Under the pieces are notes generated by a model, which ran no database searches, had not been told where the DNA came from, and was given only the letters and a program-made list of their open reading frames with translations. A stretch of 64,000 bases of DNA from Rhynchopus euleeides (Eukaryota > Euglenozoa > Diplonemea > Diplonemida > Diplonemidae), in NCBI GenBank assembly GCA_963210315.1, contig OY723298.1, forward strand, positions 930,001 to 994,000, in the 5' to 3' direction. Shown in pieces: positions 31,513-43,040 of this stretch. The position numbers and the translations under genes were made by a program. How positions within the stretch are numbered: position 1 is the stretch's first letter; every line of letters begins with the position of its first letter.

Positions 31513-32400
31513 ACCTGACCCCGGGGGGGTCCCGGGATGACCCCGGGATACCCCGGGGTCATCCCGGGATTTCCCGGCCGGGATCCCGGGATCCCGGCCG
31601 GGAATCCCGGGATTCCCGGCCGGGAAATCCCGGGAATCCCGGAATTTCCCGGAACCCGGCCGGGCCCGCCCGGGATCCCGCCCGGGGGGCAAACCGTGAA
31701 AAAACGCCTCCGGAGGCCGGAGGCGGCCTCCGGAGGCCTCCGGAGGAATGTCGGAGGCCTCCGGAGCAATGTGACAATGGCGACTGTCGCTCAGCGATTC
31801 AGCGACTGTCGCTTTTGGCCCAGCGATCGTCGCCAGAGCGTTTCTGGACCGAAATTTCGGATTTCATTTCCGGAAAATTTCCGGACCGTGGTGGGGTCAT
31901 TTTGCTCTGGGAGATGAGTTCTTGGCCATTCAAATTTTTTGACATTTCCCTCCCGTTGTCTGTGGACCGCCCAAAAATGAAATCGAAAACTGGAAAAAAT
32001 GAAAAATCCGAAAAAATATTTTCTCGAAAAAAGTGGGTTCGTGGGTTTCGTTGTTTCCCACAACCCCGAAAAAAAATTTGGAAAAAAATTTCGAGTGGTG
32101 GACTTTTTTCTCACAATTTTTTTTTTCGATTTCACTTTTCGGCCCTTATGAAACTTGGCCCGAAAACTCGATTGGCCAAAAACTCATCTCCCAGAGCAAA
32201 GTGACCCCACCACGGTCCGGAAAAATTCCGGAAATCGAAGTTGGAAAAATGGGTGAGCGACTCAGCGACAGTCGCTACACCCGTCGCAGTCGCAATCGCT
32301 GAATCGCTAGCGACTGTAGCGCTACTCGAGCGACGGTGTAGCAATTGTCACATTGTCCGGAGGCCTCCGGAGGCGCCTCCGGAATTTTTTTTTTTCGGGC
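31513..32400. mobile_element. Nested CCCGGG / CTCCGG / AATGTGACAAT elements
   Basis: From outside in: a CCCGGGAT cluster (31518-31690) ending in the GGGGGGCAAACCGTG motif also seen at 3455 and 28160; CCTCCGGAGG runs (31706-31765 and 32356-32390); and a MITE (31767-32355) with ends CAATGTGACAAT and ATTGTCACATTG. The MITE interior carries GCGACTGTCGC repeats and, in inverted orientation, the GCTCTGGGAGATGAGTT core shared with the MITEs at 15872 and 16520. No gene. Confidence 0.7.
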
Positions 32401-32405
32401 CAAAA

Positions 32406-33070
32406 TCAGGCCTGGGCGGGGAACGAGCCCTTTTTCCAGGTTTTTTGGGTCGGGGAACCAGGTTTTTTCTAAGAATTTTTACAAGGGATTTTTTGCTCGC
32501 CCCCCCACAGTTTCCAGGCGCGTGCCCGTCAGGCGGTACTTTTTCTCTGATTTCTCTCCGCGTCATCATTGACAGCTCTCGAGTGATGCCCAGAGATGCT
32601 TGCGGCAGAGAGTGCCCCTCATGCGCGTTACAGCTGAAAATGAATGAGGATCATCTGGCACTCGTTCTCATCGGGGGTTGTGCTCCGCAGGGACTCAATA
32701 CACCTTGGCACTCTCGCAGGGCTGGACATGCCAGCAGCTGGAGGACAGTTACAAAGCTGCCGCTCCCCGACGCTGGCCCTGCTGGCCCCTTCAGGTCTGA
32801 AAGCCCAAAAGCTCCCGGGGATTTTTGCAGTGGTGCGCACCATATTCAGCGCAGTAGGGTGATCTCTCCGATTTTCCAAAACTGCTGGTTTACTGGTTTG
32901 GGGAACGGTCGTCGGCAGACCGGTGAAATGCCCGTGTTAGCAAGGCACACTCACGTTTCAGGTAGCGTGTCGCGTGTCACGCATGTCGCGAACGCGGCAA
33001 GTGTACCTCCCAGGTGGGGAAGCCCGACCTCCTGTCCGATGTCAGTCAGGCTTCGAAGAAGCGCTTCATT
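32406..33070 (+). repeat. 665-bp direct repeat, copy 1
   Basis: About 97% identical by eye to 38138-38804. It begins TCAGGCCTGGGCGGGGAACG and stops at GCGCTTCAT, exactly where the palindrome starts at 33071. Copy 2 shows the uninterrupted continuation. Some frames look partly exon-like (for example ECPSCALQLKMNEDHLALV), but no continuous gene can be built. Confidence 0.85.
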
Positions 33071-35227
33071 AGAGGAGGGACCGTTCAGCAAATTTTGCCG
33101 GGATCAAAAAGCAACAACAAATACTTGGAGACAATGTGATTTTCGAAGAAAAAGTGGTAGTCACTTCTCAGCAGGGAACCCAAACGAGAAAGCAGAGAGA
33201 CAACACTCCCAGCACAGAAGCCTCAAACCTAGTCTTCTCGCGAGTGGCAAACGGTGACCAGCAGGCGTCCACACGGCCGCGAGGAGCAGCTGTCGCTGCG
33301 AGCAGACACGGGCCGGACACGAAGCCCACGACGAAAGAGACACGTCCTCACGTACATAACCTGTAAACTAAACAGACGGGTCCGACGGCCGGCACGAACG
33401 GAAGCTCACGAGCGAGGGCGGCGGACGCAGGGGGCCGAGAGGCGGAGATGAGATACGATTCGACCTCGAAAGCGGCAGGGACACGTAGATCAAACACACA
33501 ACGGTACCAAGGACAGAAGCTCACAAAACAACCTGCGTGCCCGACATCCACTCGAGAACATCGGGAAACGCGGCGGGCGGCACGCCCGAGCTCGGGCCCG
33601 GAGTCGGGGGTGCAGGGGCGCGGCAGGGGGCTTGGGGGCGCGGGGGGGCGGGGGGGGGGGCGCGGGCGGCTTCGCCGCCCGCGCCCCGACGTTGTCGATT
33701 GCAGGGGGATCCGCTAGCGGATTCCTCTGTAAGTCGGCAGTGTGGCCCTCATTAGAGGGCGGACCGTCAGCCCAGGGTGGATGCGCCAAAAAATCCATTG
33801 TGCTCAAAAGTGCCTGTAGACCCCAAAATCGGTCCCAGATAGGTCATATGGGGGTCTGTGGCCCTGTCGGACCCTGTCGGGAGGCCGTTTTTTCAAGTGT
33901 TAACGTTTTTTTGTCATTTTAGGGCTGTTTCCCTTAGGGTTTTGCTGAAGACAAGGCCAAATAGTCAGTAAAAAACGTTAACACTTCACCAGAAGTGGTT
34001 ACCAGGCCAGTTAGACCCCCAAAACATGTTTTTATGGGAGATGTGCTATGTAGCCGGAGAGCGGCAGCCCCGCTCTCCGGCGAGCGACTTTGCGGCGCCA
34101 GCGGATCCCCCTGCAATCGACAACCATGAGAATGCATCTGAACAGCCACAGAACCGCGTAACAAAACGTTAACACCCAAAGGAAGGTCAGAAATACCCCC
34201 TGGGCGACGTTTTTTTGGGTGTTAACGTTTTGTTACATAGCACATCTCCCATAAAAACATGTTTTGGGGGTCTAACTGGCCTGGTAACCACTTCTGGTGA
34301 AGTGTTAACGTTTTTTACTGACTATTTGGCCTTGTCTTCAGCAAAACCCTAAGGGAAACAGCCCTAAAATGACAAAAAAACGTTAACACTTGAAAAAACG
34401 GCCTCCCGACAGGGTCCGACAGGGCCACAGACCCCCATATGACCTATCTGGGACCGATTTTGGGGTCTACAGGCACTTTTGAGCACAATGGATTTTTTGG
34501 CGCATCCACCCTGGGCTGACGGTCCGCCCTCTAATGAGAGCCACACTGCCGACTTACAGAGGAATCCGCTAGCGGATCCCCCTGCAATCGACAACGTCGG
34601 GGCGCGGGCGGCGAAGCCGCCCGCGCCCCCCCCCCCCCGCCCCCCCGCGCCCCCTCGTGCCCCCAAGCCCCCTGCCGCGCCCCTGCACCCCCGACTCCGG
34701 GCCCGAGCTCGGGCGTGCCGCCCGCCGCGTTTCCCGATGTTCTCGAGTGGATGTCGGGCACGCAGGTTGTTTTGTGAGCTTCTGTCCTTGGTACCGTTGT
34801 GTGTTTGATCTACGTGTCCCTGCCGCTTTCGAGGTCGAATCGTATCTCATCTCCGCCTCTCGGCCCCCTGCGTCCGCCGCCCTCGCTCGTGAGCTTCCGT
34901 TCGTGCCGGCCGTCGGACCCGTCTGTTTAGTTTACAGGTTATGTACGTGAGGACGTGTCTCTTTCGTCGTGGGCTTCGTGTCCGGCCCGTGTCTGCTCGC
35001 AGCGACAGCTGCTCCTCGCGGCCGTGTGGACGCCTGCTGGTCACCGTTTGCCACTCGCGAGAAGACTAGGTTTGAGGCTTCTGTGCTGGGAGTGTTGTCT
35101 CTCTGCTTTCTCGTTTGGGTTCCCTGCTGAGAAGTGACTACCACTTTTTCTTCGAAAATCACATTGTCTCCAAGTATTTGTTGTTGCTTTTTGATCCCGG
35201 CAAAATTTGCTGAACGGTCCCTCCTCT
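33071..35227. mobile_element. Near-perfect 2.16-kb palindrome (foldback)
   Basis: Arms 33071-34051 and 34235-35227 are reverse complements, differing by about 12 bp of C/G-tract length. The spacer is 183 bp. Outer ends start AGAGGAGGGACCGTTCAGC. Within each arm is the GTTGTCGATTGCAGGGGG motif, and in the inner part GTTAACGTTTTTT motifs that look like ends of a nested element. Transcription would give a dsRNA hairpin of almost 1 kb. No transposase frame is seen. Confidence 0.9.
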
Positions 35228-35690
35228 ACCTCTGGCCGGGCTGTTTGGCCACATTTTGACCCCGGGGAGCCCCGGGAAATCGGGTCCACACCTAAAAAAT
35301 CACCCAAAAACGCGAAATTTTGCGCTTCCCAGGCATGTTGCGCAGAAATACCGCAATTGTCATCGCTTCTGGGCCTCCGACTGGTTTCTGCACCAGAAAT
35401 ACCCCAGAAACGCGAAAAAACGGCGATTCTCGGCCAAAAATCGCCCAAAAACGGGGTTTTGGGCCCATTTTTCAACCAGAAACCCGTCGTTGGGCCTCTG
35501 TGAAAAATCGAAAATTTTGGCATTTTTTCGCGATTTTCGTATTGTCCTCGCCCAGCCAAAATCCGATTTTTTTGCTGAAAAATGCAGGGAAATGCAACGA
35601 ATCAACGAATTAAGCCGTTTTAACCCCTTTCGTGCACTTTTTGGTCCCAGAAGGGGTTATGGTGTGTGTATAGGGGTCCTGGGCCCTTAG
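35228..35690. repeat. Dispersed repeat, copy 1 (related to GGAATC-type interior)
   Basis: This segment appears in reverse complement, split in two, at 41500-41675 and about 41850-42075. Part of it (35470-35660) also resembles the region next to the TIR of the GGAATC-type elements (CACGAAAGGGGTTAAAACGG and the following 150 bp), so the families share ancestry or recombined. Confidence 0.75.
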
Positions 35691-35714
35691 CGATTTTTGG
35701 CCATTTTCAGCGTG

Positions 35715-35870
35715 TCAGCCCCGGGGAGTGTAAAGTAGACCCGCAGGGAGTGTAAAGTGAGCTGGAGGGAGTGTAAAGTGACCCGCGGGGAGTGTAAAGT
35801 ACTTTACACTCCCCGCCCTGCACTTTACACTCCCTGCCCTCCCAGACCCCGGGGAGGTAAAGTGAGCTGG
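35715..35870. repeat. Cluster of GGGAGTGTAAAGT motifs
   Basis: Six copies in about 150 bp, four direct (from 35725) and two inverted (35810-35845), meeting at the palindrome GTAAAGTACTTTAC. The spacing of about 30 bp is regular. No coding sense. Confidence 0.75.
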
Positions 35871-36157
35871 AGGGAGGGTCGCAATGTGTCCCCGCGGGAT
35901 ACAAACTTATTCACAGGGTGCAGGAAACATATTTTCCACTCAGAGGCACACCCTGGGACCCACTACCCCCCATCCAGGCCAAATAGCACCTAGTTACCAC
36001 TACTGCCTATAAAGTGATTTTCACTGTTTTTTTCGACTGGGGGGCAGGCTGTATCCTGACACCAAAATCTGGTTTTTCCGGTGGCGAAAAAATTTTCTCG
36101 ACCCTCGATTTTGCCAGAATTTTTTTTACCCCTCAATTTTTTTCGGCCCAGGGCCGC

Positions 36158-37204
36158 ATGCACGACACGCCGATGGGGCCCAGGCAGCCGAGTGCCCCGC
36201 ACGACTCGTCGGGGGCTGCGCACCATCCAACGCGGGTGAAGGAGGAAGTGGCGGAGGAGCCGGTCGCTCCCGGCCAGGACGTGGAGATGCACCAGGGCGG
36301 AGGCTCCCAAACCTCAAACACAGCCCCCTCTGGTGCGCCCTCCGCGACCCACGGCCACAGCGTGCCCCCGGCGGAGAGTGCCTCCCGGGCTGCCCCAGCC
36401 CCCATGCAGGGGCAGGCCCAACATGCAGAGTGCCCGCCGTCGGGGTCGGGGGCCACAGAGAACCACCAGGGCGGAGGCTCCCAAACCTCAAACACAGCCC
36501 CCTCTGGTGTGCCCTCTGCGGCTCCGGTCACGGCGGCAGGCGCCCAGCCGTCTGGCCCCGCTCAGGCCGCGCGGCGCCGCCAGGGCGGAGGCTCCCACAC
36601 CTTCAACACAGCCCCCTCTGGCACCTCTGGCGGAACAGCCCCCGGTGGGGCTGGCGGGATCCAGGGGGTTGCTGCGACGATGATGCGCAACGCCGCGCAG
36701 GCCCGCCGGGACGGGCAGCGCCGCAGCCGGACGGCCGCGTCCTCGAGACGCCTGGAGGAGCTGCGTCAGGGTGACGCGGCGGGCCCCATGGAGTTCGACG
36801 ACGACCCGGCGAACGTGTGGGAGCCCGAGGACGACCTCCAGGCCATCGACGCCTACGGGGACGACGAGACGCCCGCGGCGAACATCCCCGCTCTGCAGGA
36901 GCTTGCGGCGTCCCGTGTCTGGGCCGAGGGGGTGGTAGCGCGGGCCCGCGGCATGGCCCCCTGCGTCTCGATGGGAGGAGCCATCCCCCGCACCGTCGAG
37001 GCGTGGAGGCACTGCTTCCACCCCAGCTATGGCCTTTGCCCCCTCTCGCCCAGGGTGGCAGGTGACGTAGCGGCGGAGTGGCTGCAGGCGCGCATCCTGC
37101 AAGGGGGCGCGCAGGCCGAGCCCGGGAACCAGACGAGGGAGCCGGGGGTCAGCCTGCGCGTCTACATGCGCAAGCTGCAGACGGAGGTGGAGCGGGGCGA
37201 GTAG
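36158..37204 (+). CDS. Hypothetical protein with QGGGSQTSNTAPSG repeats
   Basis: An open frame of 348 residues from the ATG at 36158. The frame is also open upstream, but there it reads through a fragment of dispersed repeat X. The first half has three degenerate repeats of about 50 residues centred on QGGGSQTSNTAPSG, embedded in Pro/Ala/Ser. The second half is ordered: a basic helix (AQARRDGQRRSRTAASSRRL), an acidic stretch with FDDDPANVWEPEDDLQAIDAYGDDE, and a C-terminal domain ending VSLRVYMRKLQTEVERGE. I do not recognise it. A transposon ORF is likelier than a host gene given the repeats on both sides. No clear acceptor precedes the ATG. Confidence 0.4.
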   Translation: MHDTPMGPRQPSAPHDSSGAAHHPTRVKEEVAEEPVAPGQDVEMHQGGGSQTSNTAPSGAPSATHGHSVPPAESASRAAPAPMQGQAQHAECPPSGSGATENHQGGGSQTSNTAPSGVPSAAPVTAAGAQPSGPAQAARRRQGGGSHTFNTAPSGTSGGTAPGGAGGIQGVAATMMRNAAQARRDGQRRSRTAASSRRLEELRQGDAAGPMEFDDDPANVWEPEDDLQAIDAYGDDETPAANIPALQELAASRVWAEGVVARARGMAPCVSMGGAIPRTVEAWRHCFHPSYGLCPLSPRVAGDVAAEWLQARILQGGAQAEPGNQTREPGVSLRVYMRKLQTEVERGE

Positions 37205-37398
37205 GCGGAGCAGCGTCCCCACCCCCACCACCCCCCCCCCCCCCGGGACCTTCCCCCCCCCCTTTCATAGATGTGTGCAGGTGGCCGTTGTGAATGGTTA
37301 GACAGGGGCTGGCCACCCCCTCCCCCGGGCTCTGCACAGCAGGTCTGGGTTAGAAACAACATAACCCCCCCCCCCTTCCTCCCCTCCCTTCCTCCCCC

Positions 37399-37800
37399 CT
37401 CCCCTCCCCTCCCCTCCCCTCCCCTCCCCTCCCCTCCCCTCCCCTCCCCTCCCCTCCCCTCCCCTCCCCTCCCCTCCCCTCCCCTCCCCTCCCCTCCCCT
37501 CCCCTCCCCTCCCCTCCCCTCCCCTCCCCTCCCCTCCCCTCCCCTCCCCTCCCCTCCCCTCCCCTCCCCTCCCCTCCCCTCCCCTCCCCTCCCCTCCCCT
37601 CCCCTCCCCTCCCCTCCCCTCCCCTCCCCTCCCCTCCCCTCCCCTCCCCTCCCCTCCCCTCCCCTCCCCTCCCCTCCCCTCCCCTCCCCTCCCCTCCCCT
37701 CCCCTCCCCTCCCCTCCCCTCCCCTCCCCTCCCCTCCCCTCCCCTCCCCTCCCCTCCCCTCCCCTCCCCTCCCCTCCCCTCCCCTCCCCTCCCCTCCCCT
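37399..37800 (+). repeat. (CCCCT)n array, about 80 units
   Basis: An uninterrupted pentanucleotide array of about 400 bp. The complement, AGGGG repeats, can form G-quadruplexes, and the polypurine/polypyrimidine strand bias favours triplex DNA. Assembly length should not be trusted. The Pro/Leu/Ser frame across it is an artefact. Confidence 0.95.
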
Positions 37801-38137
37801 ATTGATGTCCCCCCCCCCCTCCCCCAGCGCTTTGCCGCTCGTGTGAGTACCGCCCTGACTGGGAGAAAGGGTAGGGCTGGTTGGGTTGGCGGAGTTGGGC
37901 GGATGGGCGAAACGGAAAAATCGACGAGGTCGCAGCGTCAGGGCGTTCTGGGCTGGCTGGTGGTGGTTGGGACAAGACCGACGAGATTAGAAGCGGCGCT
38001 GGTAGACGGGTTTTGAGGCCCCCCGCCCCCAGGTTCCCCCTGCCCACCTGGACGGACCCAAGTGCCTCACACCGGATCTCTCCCCACCCGGTGGTCCACC
38101 TGACGGACACGCGAAAAAAAATTTTCTCGACCCTCGA

Positions 38138-38804
38138 TCAGGCCTGGGCGGGGAACGAGCCCTTTTTCCAGGTTTTTTGGGTCGGGGAACCAGGTTTTTT
38201 CTAAGAATTTTTACAAGGGATTTTTTGCTCGCCCCCCCACAGTTTCCAGGCGCGTGCCCGTCAGGCGGGACTTTTTCTCTGATTTCTCTCCGCGTCATCA
38301 TGTGACAGCTCTCGAGTGATGCCCAGAGATGCTTGCGGCAGAGAGTGCCCCTCATGCGCGTTACAGCTGAAAATGAATGAGGATCACCTGGCGCTCGTTC
38401 TCATCGGGGGTTGTGCTCCGCAGGGACTCAATACACCTTGGCACTCTCGCAGGGCTGGACATGCCAGCAGCTGGAGGACAGTTACAAAGCTGCCACTCCC
38501 CGACGCCACCCACCTGCTGGCCCCTTCAGGTCTGAAAGCCCAAAAGCTCCCGGGGATTTTTGCAATGGTGCGCACCATATTCAGCGCAGTAGGGTGATCT
38601 CTCCGATTTTCCAAAACTGCTGGTTTACTGGTTTGGGGAACGGTCGCCGGCAGACCGTTGAAATGCCCGTGTTAGCAAGGCACACTCACGTTTCAGGGAG
38701 CGTGTCGCGTGTCACGCATGTCGCGAACGCGGCAAGTGTACCTCCCAGGTGGGGAAGCCCGACCTCCTGTCCGATGTCAGTCAGGCTTCGAAGAAGCGCT
38801 TCAT
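38138..38804 (+). repeat. 665-bp direct repeat, copy 2
   Basis: The match to copy 1 at 32406-33070 stops at GCGCTTCAT. Here the DNA continues with a short frame ending MDAALTSYAALYPGK and a stop at 38850, which looks like the C-terminal end of a real protein. The upstream part of that frame is lost unless an acceptor at CACGTTTCAG (about 38696) is used. It may be the 3' end of an old transposon ORF. Confidence 0.75.
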
Positions 38805-38850
38805 GGATGCGGCGCTGACCTCCTACGCTGCACTGTACCCGGGGAAGTGA

Positions 38851-41800
38851 GATAGATGGACGGGCACACGCTACATTGGGGGTCTGGGGGGCGGTGCCCC
38901 CCAGCCGCCGGAGGCCACGGTAGCGAACATCTGTTCGTGTGGGCGTACAGATTCTGTGCGAGTTGGCTGCGTCCTCAGAGGCGACTGGAGTGGTTGGACC
39001 CCGACTTGATGGGATTCGAAGGACTTGAGTACGAGACGTACGCCACAGGGGGGTCTGGGGGGCGGAGCCCCCCAGCCGCCGGAGGCCACGGTAGTGAACG
39101 TCTGGCTCTCCAGTTGGCCAGCAAGGCGAACGGTACGTGGGACAGACTTCCCTTCCATCCTTGTGCGCGCCCTGTCGACTGGGGAAAACTTAGAAAAAGT
39201 TTTTTCCTCTGCGAAACAACCTTAGAAAAAAATTCCCCTAACAAAATTCTTAGAAAAAAACTTTTTTTCCCCTTACAAAAATTCTTAGAAAAAAAGTTCA
39301 GAATCCTGAAAGTGGGGAACAAGCCCCCCAGTTAGGAACAGCCCTGCCCTCGATTTTGCCAGAATTTTTTTTACCCCTCAATTTTTTTCGGCGCCCTTCG
39401 GGCGCCGAAACCTCAACCCGCTCGGTCAGTCATGCCCTGCCCCGCCCTTCTGGAACCTCCGCCCCAACGCGTACTTGCCATTGCCAAATTGCCCGAACGA
39501 GGTCTTCCTCTGCATTATTTTGTCCGTCTGGATGACCTGAATGTCATCAAATGAAGCCCGCAGCGGAAACTGAGAGGCCGGACTCCAAATATCCTCGCAT
39601 ACTTGAGGACATCATCGAGCAAGTCTTGCGGGGAAGTGTAAACCATAAACAACCAAAGTGTACGTGACTGTTAGCAACTTCTTGACGGAACTGGCGAAGC
39701 ATAGTCTTCAACGTCGTCCACTGCGCAACCAGAGCGTCCTCCTGTGCCTGCCTTTGACACAGTCGTGAACTCCAAAAGAGGACACAAATTTCGCTGTCGA
39801 TGTATCGACCAGCTTGGCCTGCTGTGCGTTCGGGGCTTTGAGAAATAGTTGAAAAGAAATCTGACCTCCAGGGAAACTCGGACTTTTTTTTCCCCCAGCC
39901 AAAAATCCCGTGGCGAAAATATTTTTTTTCGCCAAGCTGATTTCCAGAAATATTTTTTTTTGGGAGAAATTTTTTTTTTTCGCCACGGGGGATATCCACT
40001 GCTGGGGGGTATTCTCGACCCGGGCGGAGTAACTCAAATTGTGGTGTTGTAAGATAAAATCACGAATTACACTCCACAGTAGCCATTTTTGTACTCTCGT
40101 ATGGGTTTTTTTGCACTCGTCGCCTTCGGCGACTCGTGCAAAAAAATCCCAAACTCGAGTAAAAAAATGGCTACTTTAGTTGGTGTTGCTGAAAGGCCCA
40201 AATTGCGTAGTTCGTGCGTAGTTTTGCGTAGTTTGTGCGTACATTGTGCATAAGCAATAATGCCACTTTTTTATTCTCTCCAGTGGGAAGTACGCTACCT
40301 CCAATACAGAGCCCAGACTGCACCAACACTACCACCGGCCTCGTCCCAGACCTTGTGGTGCCCAGTTCCTGATGTCGGGGCCCTCCATGTATCCCAAATA
40401 TCCACCCAGGCCCTCTGGTTTGCAGGAAGTCACTCTTCTGACTGCTGCGGAAGGACCTGTCTCTGGAGGCCTTAGGAGCCTGGCTCGAGACTCACCAAAC
40501 TAGGTTGTCCGAGTCTCGAACCTCGGAAGACACATCAGTCAGCCCTCGCCCAGCTGCAGCGTTTGTTTGTCTGTACCTGGGACCAACAGATGACAACGCA
40601 CCCTCAAGACAAGCCATAGCTCACTTGACAGTGGGTGAAGGCTAATGACACTGCTTGCGAAACCCCTTATCACTACAGAGCCGAGACTGTACCAAAACAC
40701 CCGCGAAAGGGGCCCCCTACTCGGGTGTTCAAAACCCCGTTCCTTTGACTATTTGGAATCTGTGCGGATCGTAGCGGGGTCATTTCTGTGGTCGAGCTGT
40801 CAAGCTTCGTCCGTGAAACGTGGGTCTGGTTCAGGGGCTGGTCATAGGATGTGACTGAGAGGCAACCACACCAGCCCACCCAGCGGGACCCCCTCCTTGG
40901 GTATTCCAAAAACCCGTTATTTGGAACGTTTGGGGTCTGTGCGGATCGCAGTGGGGTCGTTTTGGCCATGGGGTGTCTATTTACACCTCTTACTGGGAAC
41001 ACCAATTGGGTGAAAACACCCCCCCCCTCATACCCCCCTACCCCCCGACTACTCGGGGGTAGGGGGGCCTGTAGAGGGCACACATTGTGATTTTTCGGCA
41101 AACAAACCTGTTTCTTTGCACGATACAGGTGATTCAGAGTGGTCCCTGACTGGGATTCGAAAAAATTCGGCATTTTTTCAGCCTTTTTGAGCTAATTACT
41201 GGTCCCGCCCCAGTACAAAATAAAAAAGTGACATTGGGGGCCCTCGCTACGAGTCACTGTGAGTCACGAGTCGTCAGTTGTCAGCCAAACATGGCTGACT
41301 TCTCACTTTTTCTCACTCAGTCACACTTGGTAGCGAGGGCCCCCATTACGAGGCCATATTGCGTAGTTCGTGCGTACTTGTGCGTAGTTCGTGCGCACAT
41401 CATGCGAAGCACTTTCAGCAACACCATTAGTGTCGTGTAATTAATAACTATTCGTCACACTTTTTTTTATGAGGGATTGCTTGAGATCCGCCTCCTCTAA
41501 CGAAAGGGGTTAAAACGGCTTAATTCGTTGATTCGTTGCATTTTCCTGCATTTTTCAGCAAAAAATCGGATTTTGGCTGGGCGAGGACAATACGAAAATC
41601 GCGAAAAAATGCCAAAATTTTCGATTTTTCACAGAGGCCCAACGACGGGTTTCTGGGTGAAAAATGGGCCCAAAACCCCGGCCAGTGCGCGGTTTGTTTG
41701 CCCTAGAGCTTTGTTGTTTGTGTAGTTCATGTTACAGTGCTAAGAGCCCGTAGAAGCAAAAGTAGAACCTGCTGCGCTAGCCCCACCAAGCAGCCACAGT

Positions 41801-42300
41801 ACGACAGGACGCGCGCAGGCACCGGGCCCCCTCTCCTAAAAAAAAGCCCAAAACCCCGTTTTTGGGCGATTTTTGGCCGAGAATCGCCGTTTTTCGCGTT
41901 TCTGGGGTATTTCTGGTGCAGAAACCAGTCGGAGGCCCAGAAGCGATGACAATTGCGGTATTTCTGCTCAACATGCCTGGGAAGCGCAAAATTTCGCGTT
42001 TTTGGGTGACTTTTTAGGTGTGGACCCGATTTCCCGGGGCTCCCCGGGGTCAAAATGTGGCCAAACAGCCCGGCCAGAGGGTCCCACTGCAGGCAATTTC
42101 CAGAGGCTCGGGAGGGCCCGCAAAGGTGTCCCCTTGGGAAACAAACCGAACTACGTCCCTCCCGGGCCCCGCGGGACCCTCTCGGGAGCGTAAAATGCCC
42201 CTCGGGCGCTTCGCGCCCTCGGGTCATTTTACGCTCCCTCGAGGGTCCCTTGGGGCCTCCCCGGGAGGGACGTAAATACTCATTCTTATCTGCACTGAGA
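38851..42300. other. Repeat mosaic without a supported gene
   Basis: Contents: a duplicated GGGGGGTCTGGGGGGCGG block (38877-38930 and 39049-39100) containing CCCCAGCCGCCGGAGGCCACG; repeat X copy 3 (39345-40002); a hairpin (40080-40175) with GTAGCCATTTTT ends and CGTCGCCTTCGGCGACT loop; a 150-bp duplication (40690-40790 and 40885-40975) centred on TCTGTGCGGATCG; the small MITE at 41236-41344; and repeat copies at 41500-42075. No protein-coding gene is supported. Confidence 0.6.
41236..41344. mobile_element. 109-bp Harbinger-like MITE
   Basis: The TIR GGGGGCCCTCGCTAC (15 bp) is exact at both ends and flanked by ATT (41233-41235 and 41345-41347). Its structure matches the GGGGGTCTTCGCT family, with a different TIR core. 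Confidence 0.8.
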
Positions 42301-42429
42301 CTTTCCTTTCCTGCACTGGAACATTTTATCTGCACTCCGGGGCAGGAAAGTGCCCCGCAGTGCAAATATGGTGCCCTGGGGTGCAAATAAGTGCTCTTGG
42401 AGTGCGTGCAAGAAAGTGCCGGGGATGCA

Positions 42430-43040
42430 AGAAAATGGTGTCCGGGACCCAGGCGGCAGTGACAGACCCCAGGGAAGTGCTGAAAATGGTGTCCGGGACC
42501 CAGGCGGCAGTGTCCGACCCCAGGGAAGTGCTGAAAGTGGTGTCCGGGACCTGCGTGGCAGTGTCAAGCCCCACAAGAGTGCAGAAATGGGTGTCCGGGA
42601 GTATGGGTGGGAGGATGGGAGTCACGCGGCTATGTCTGACCCCACGAGAGTGCAGGAATGGGTGTCCGGGAGTCACGCGGCTGTGTCTGACCCCACGAGA
42701 GTGCTGAAATGGGTATCCGTGAGTCACGCGGCTATGTCTGACCCCACGAGAGTGCAGGAATGGGTGTCCGGGAGTCACGCGGCTATGTCTCACCCTGGGA
42801 GAGTGTCAGAGTGGGTGTGTAGGGGTCACGCGGCTATGTCTCACCCTCGGAGAGTGTCGGAGTGGGTGTGTAGGTGTCACGCGGCTATGTCTCACCCGAG
42901 GAGAGTGTCAGAGTGGGTGTGTAGGGGTCACGCGGCTATGTCTCACCCTAGGAGAGTGTCGGAATGGGTATGTAGGTGTCACGCGGCTACGTCTCACCCT
43001 ATGAGAGTGTCACAATGGGTATGTATGAGTCACGCGGATG
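42430..43040 (+). repeat. 51-bp minisatellite (GTCACGCGGCTATGTCT)
   Basis: About twelve units of roughly 51 bp with the core GTCACGCGGCTATGTCT. There are two subtypes: ACCCCACGAGAGTGC in the first half and ACCC..GAGAGTGT in the second. The array grades into a diverged form before 42600 (GGTGTCCGGGACC units). The period is divisible by three, so the open frame across it has no weight. Confidence 0.9.

Noticed and set aside
36014..36157. Upstream extension of the 36158-37204 frame
   Set aside because: The extra N-terminal residues are encoded by a fragment of dispersed repeat X, so the frame is open there by chance.
37271..37846. 191-residue Pro/Leu/Ser protein
   Set aside because: It is the (CCCCT)n array read in frame.
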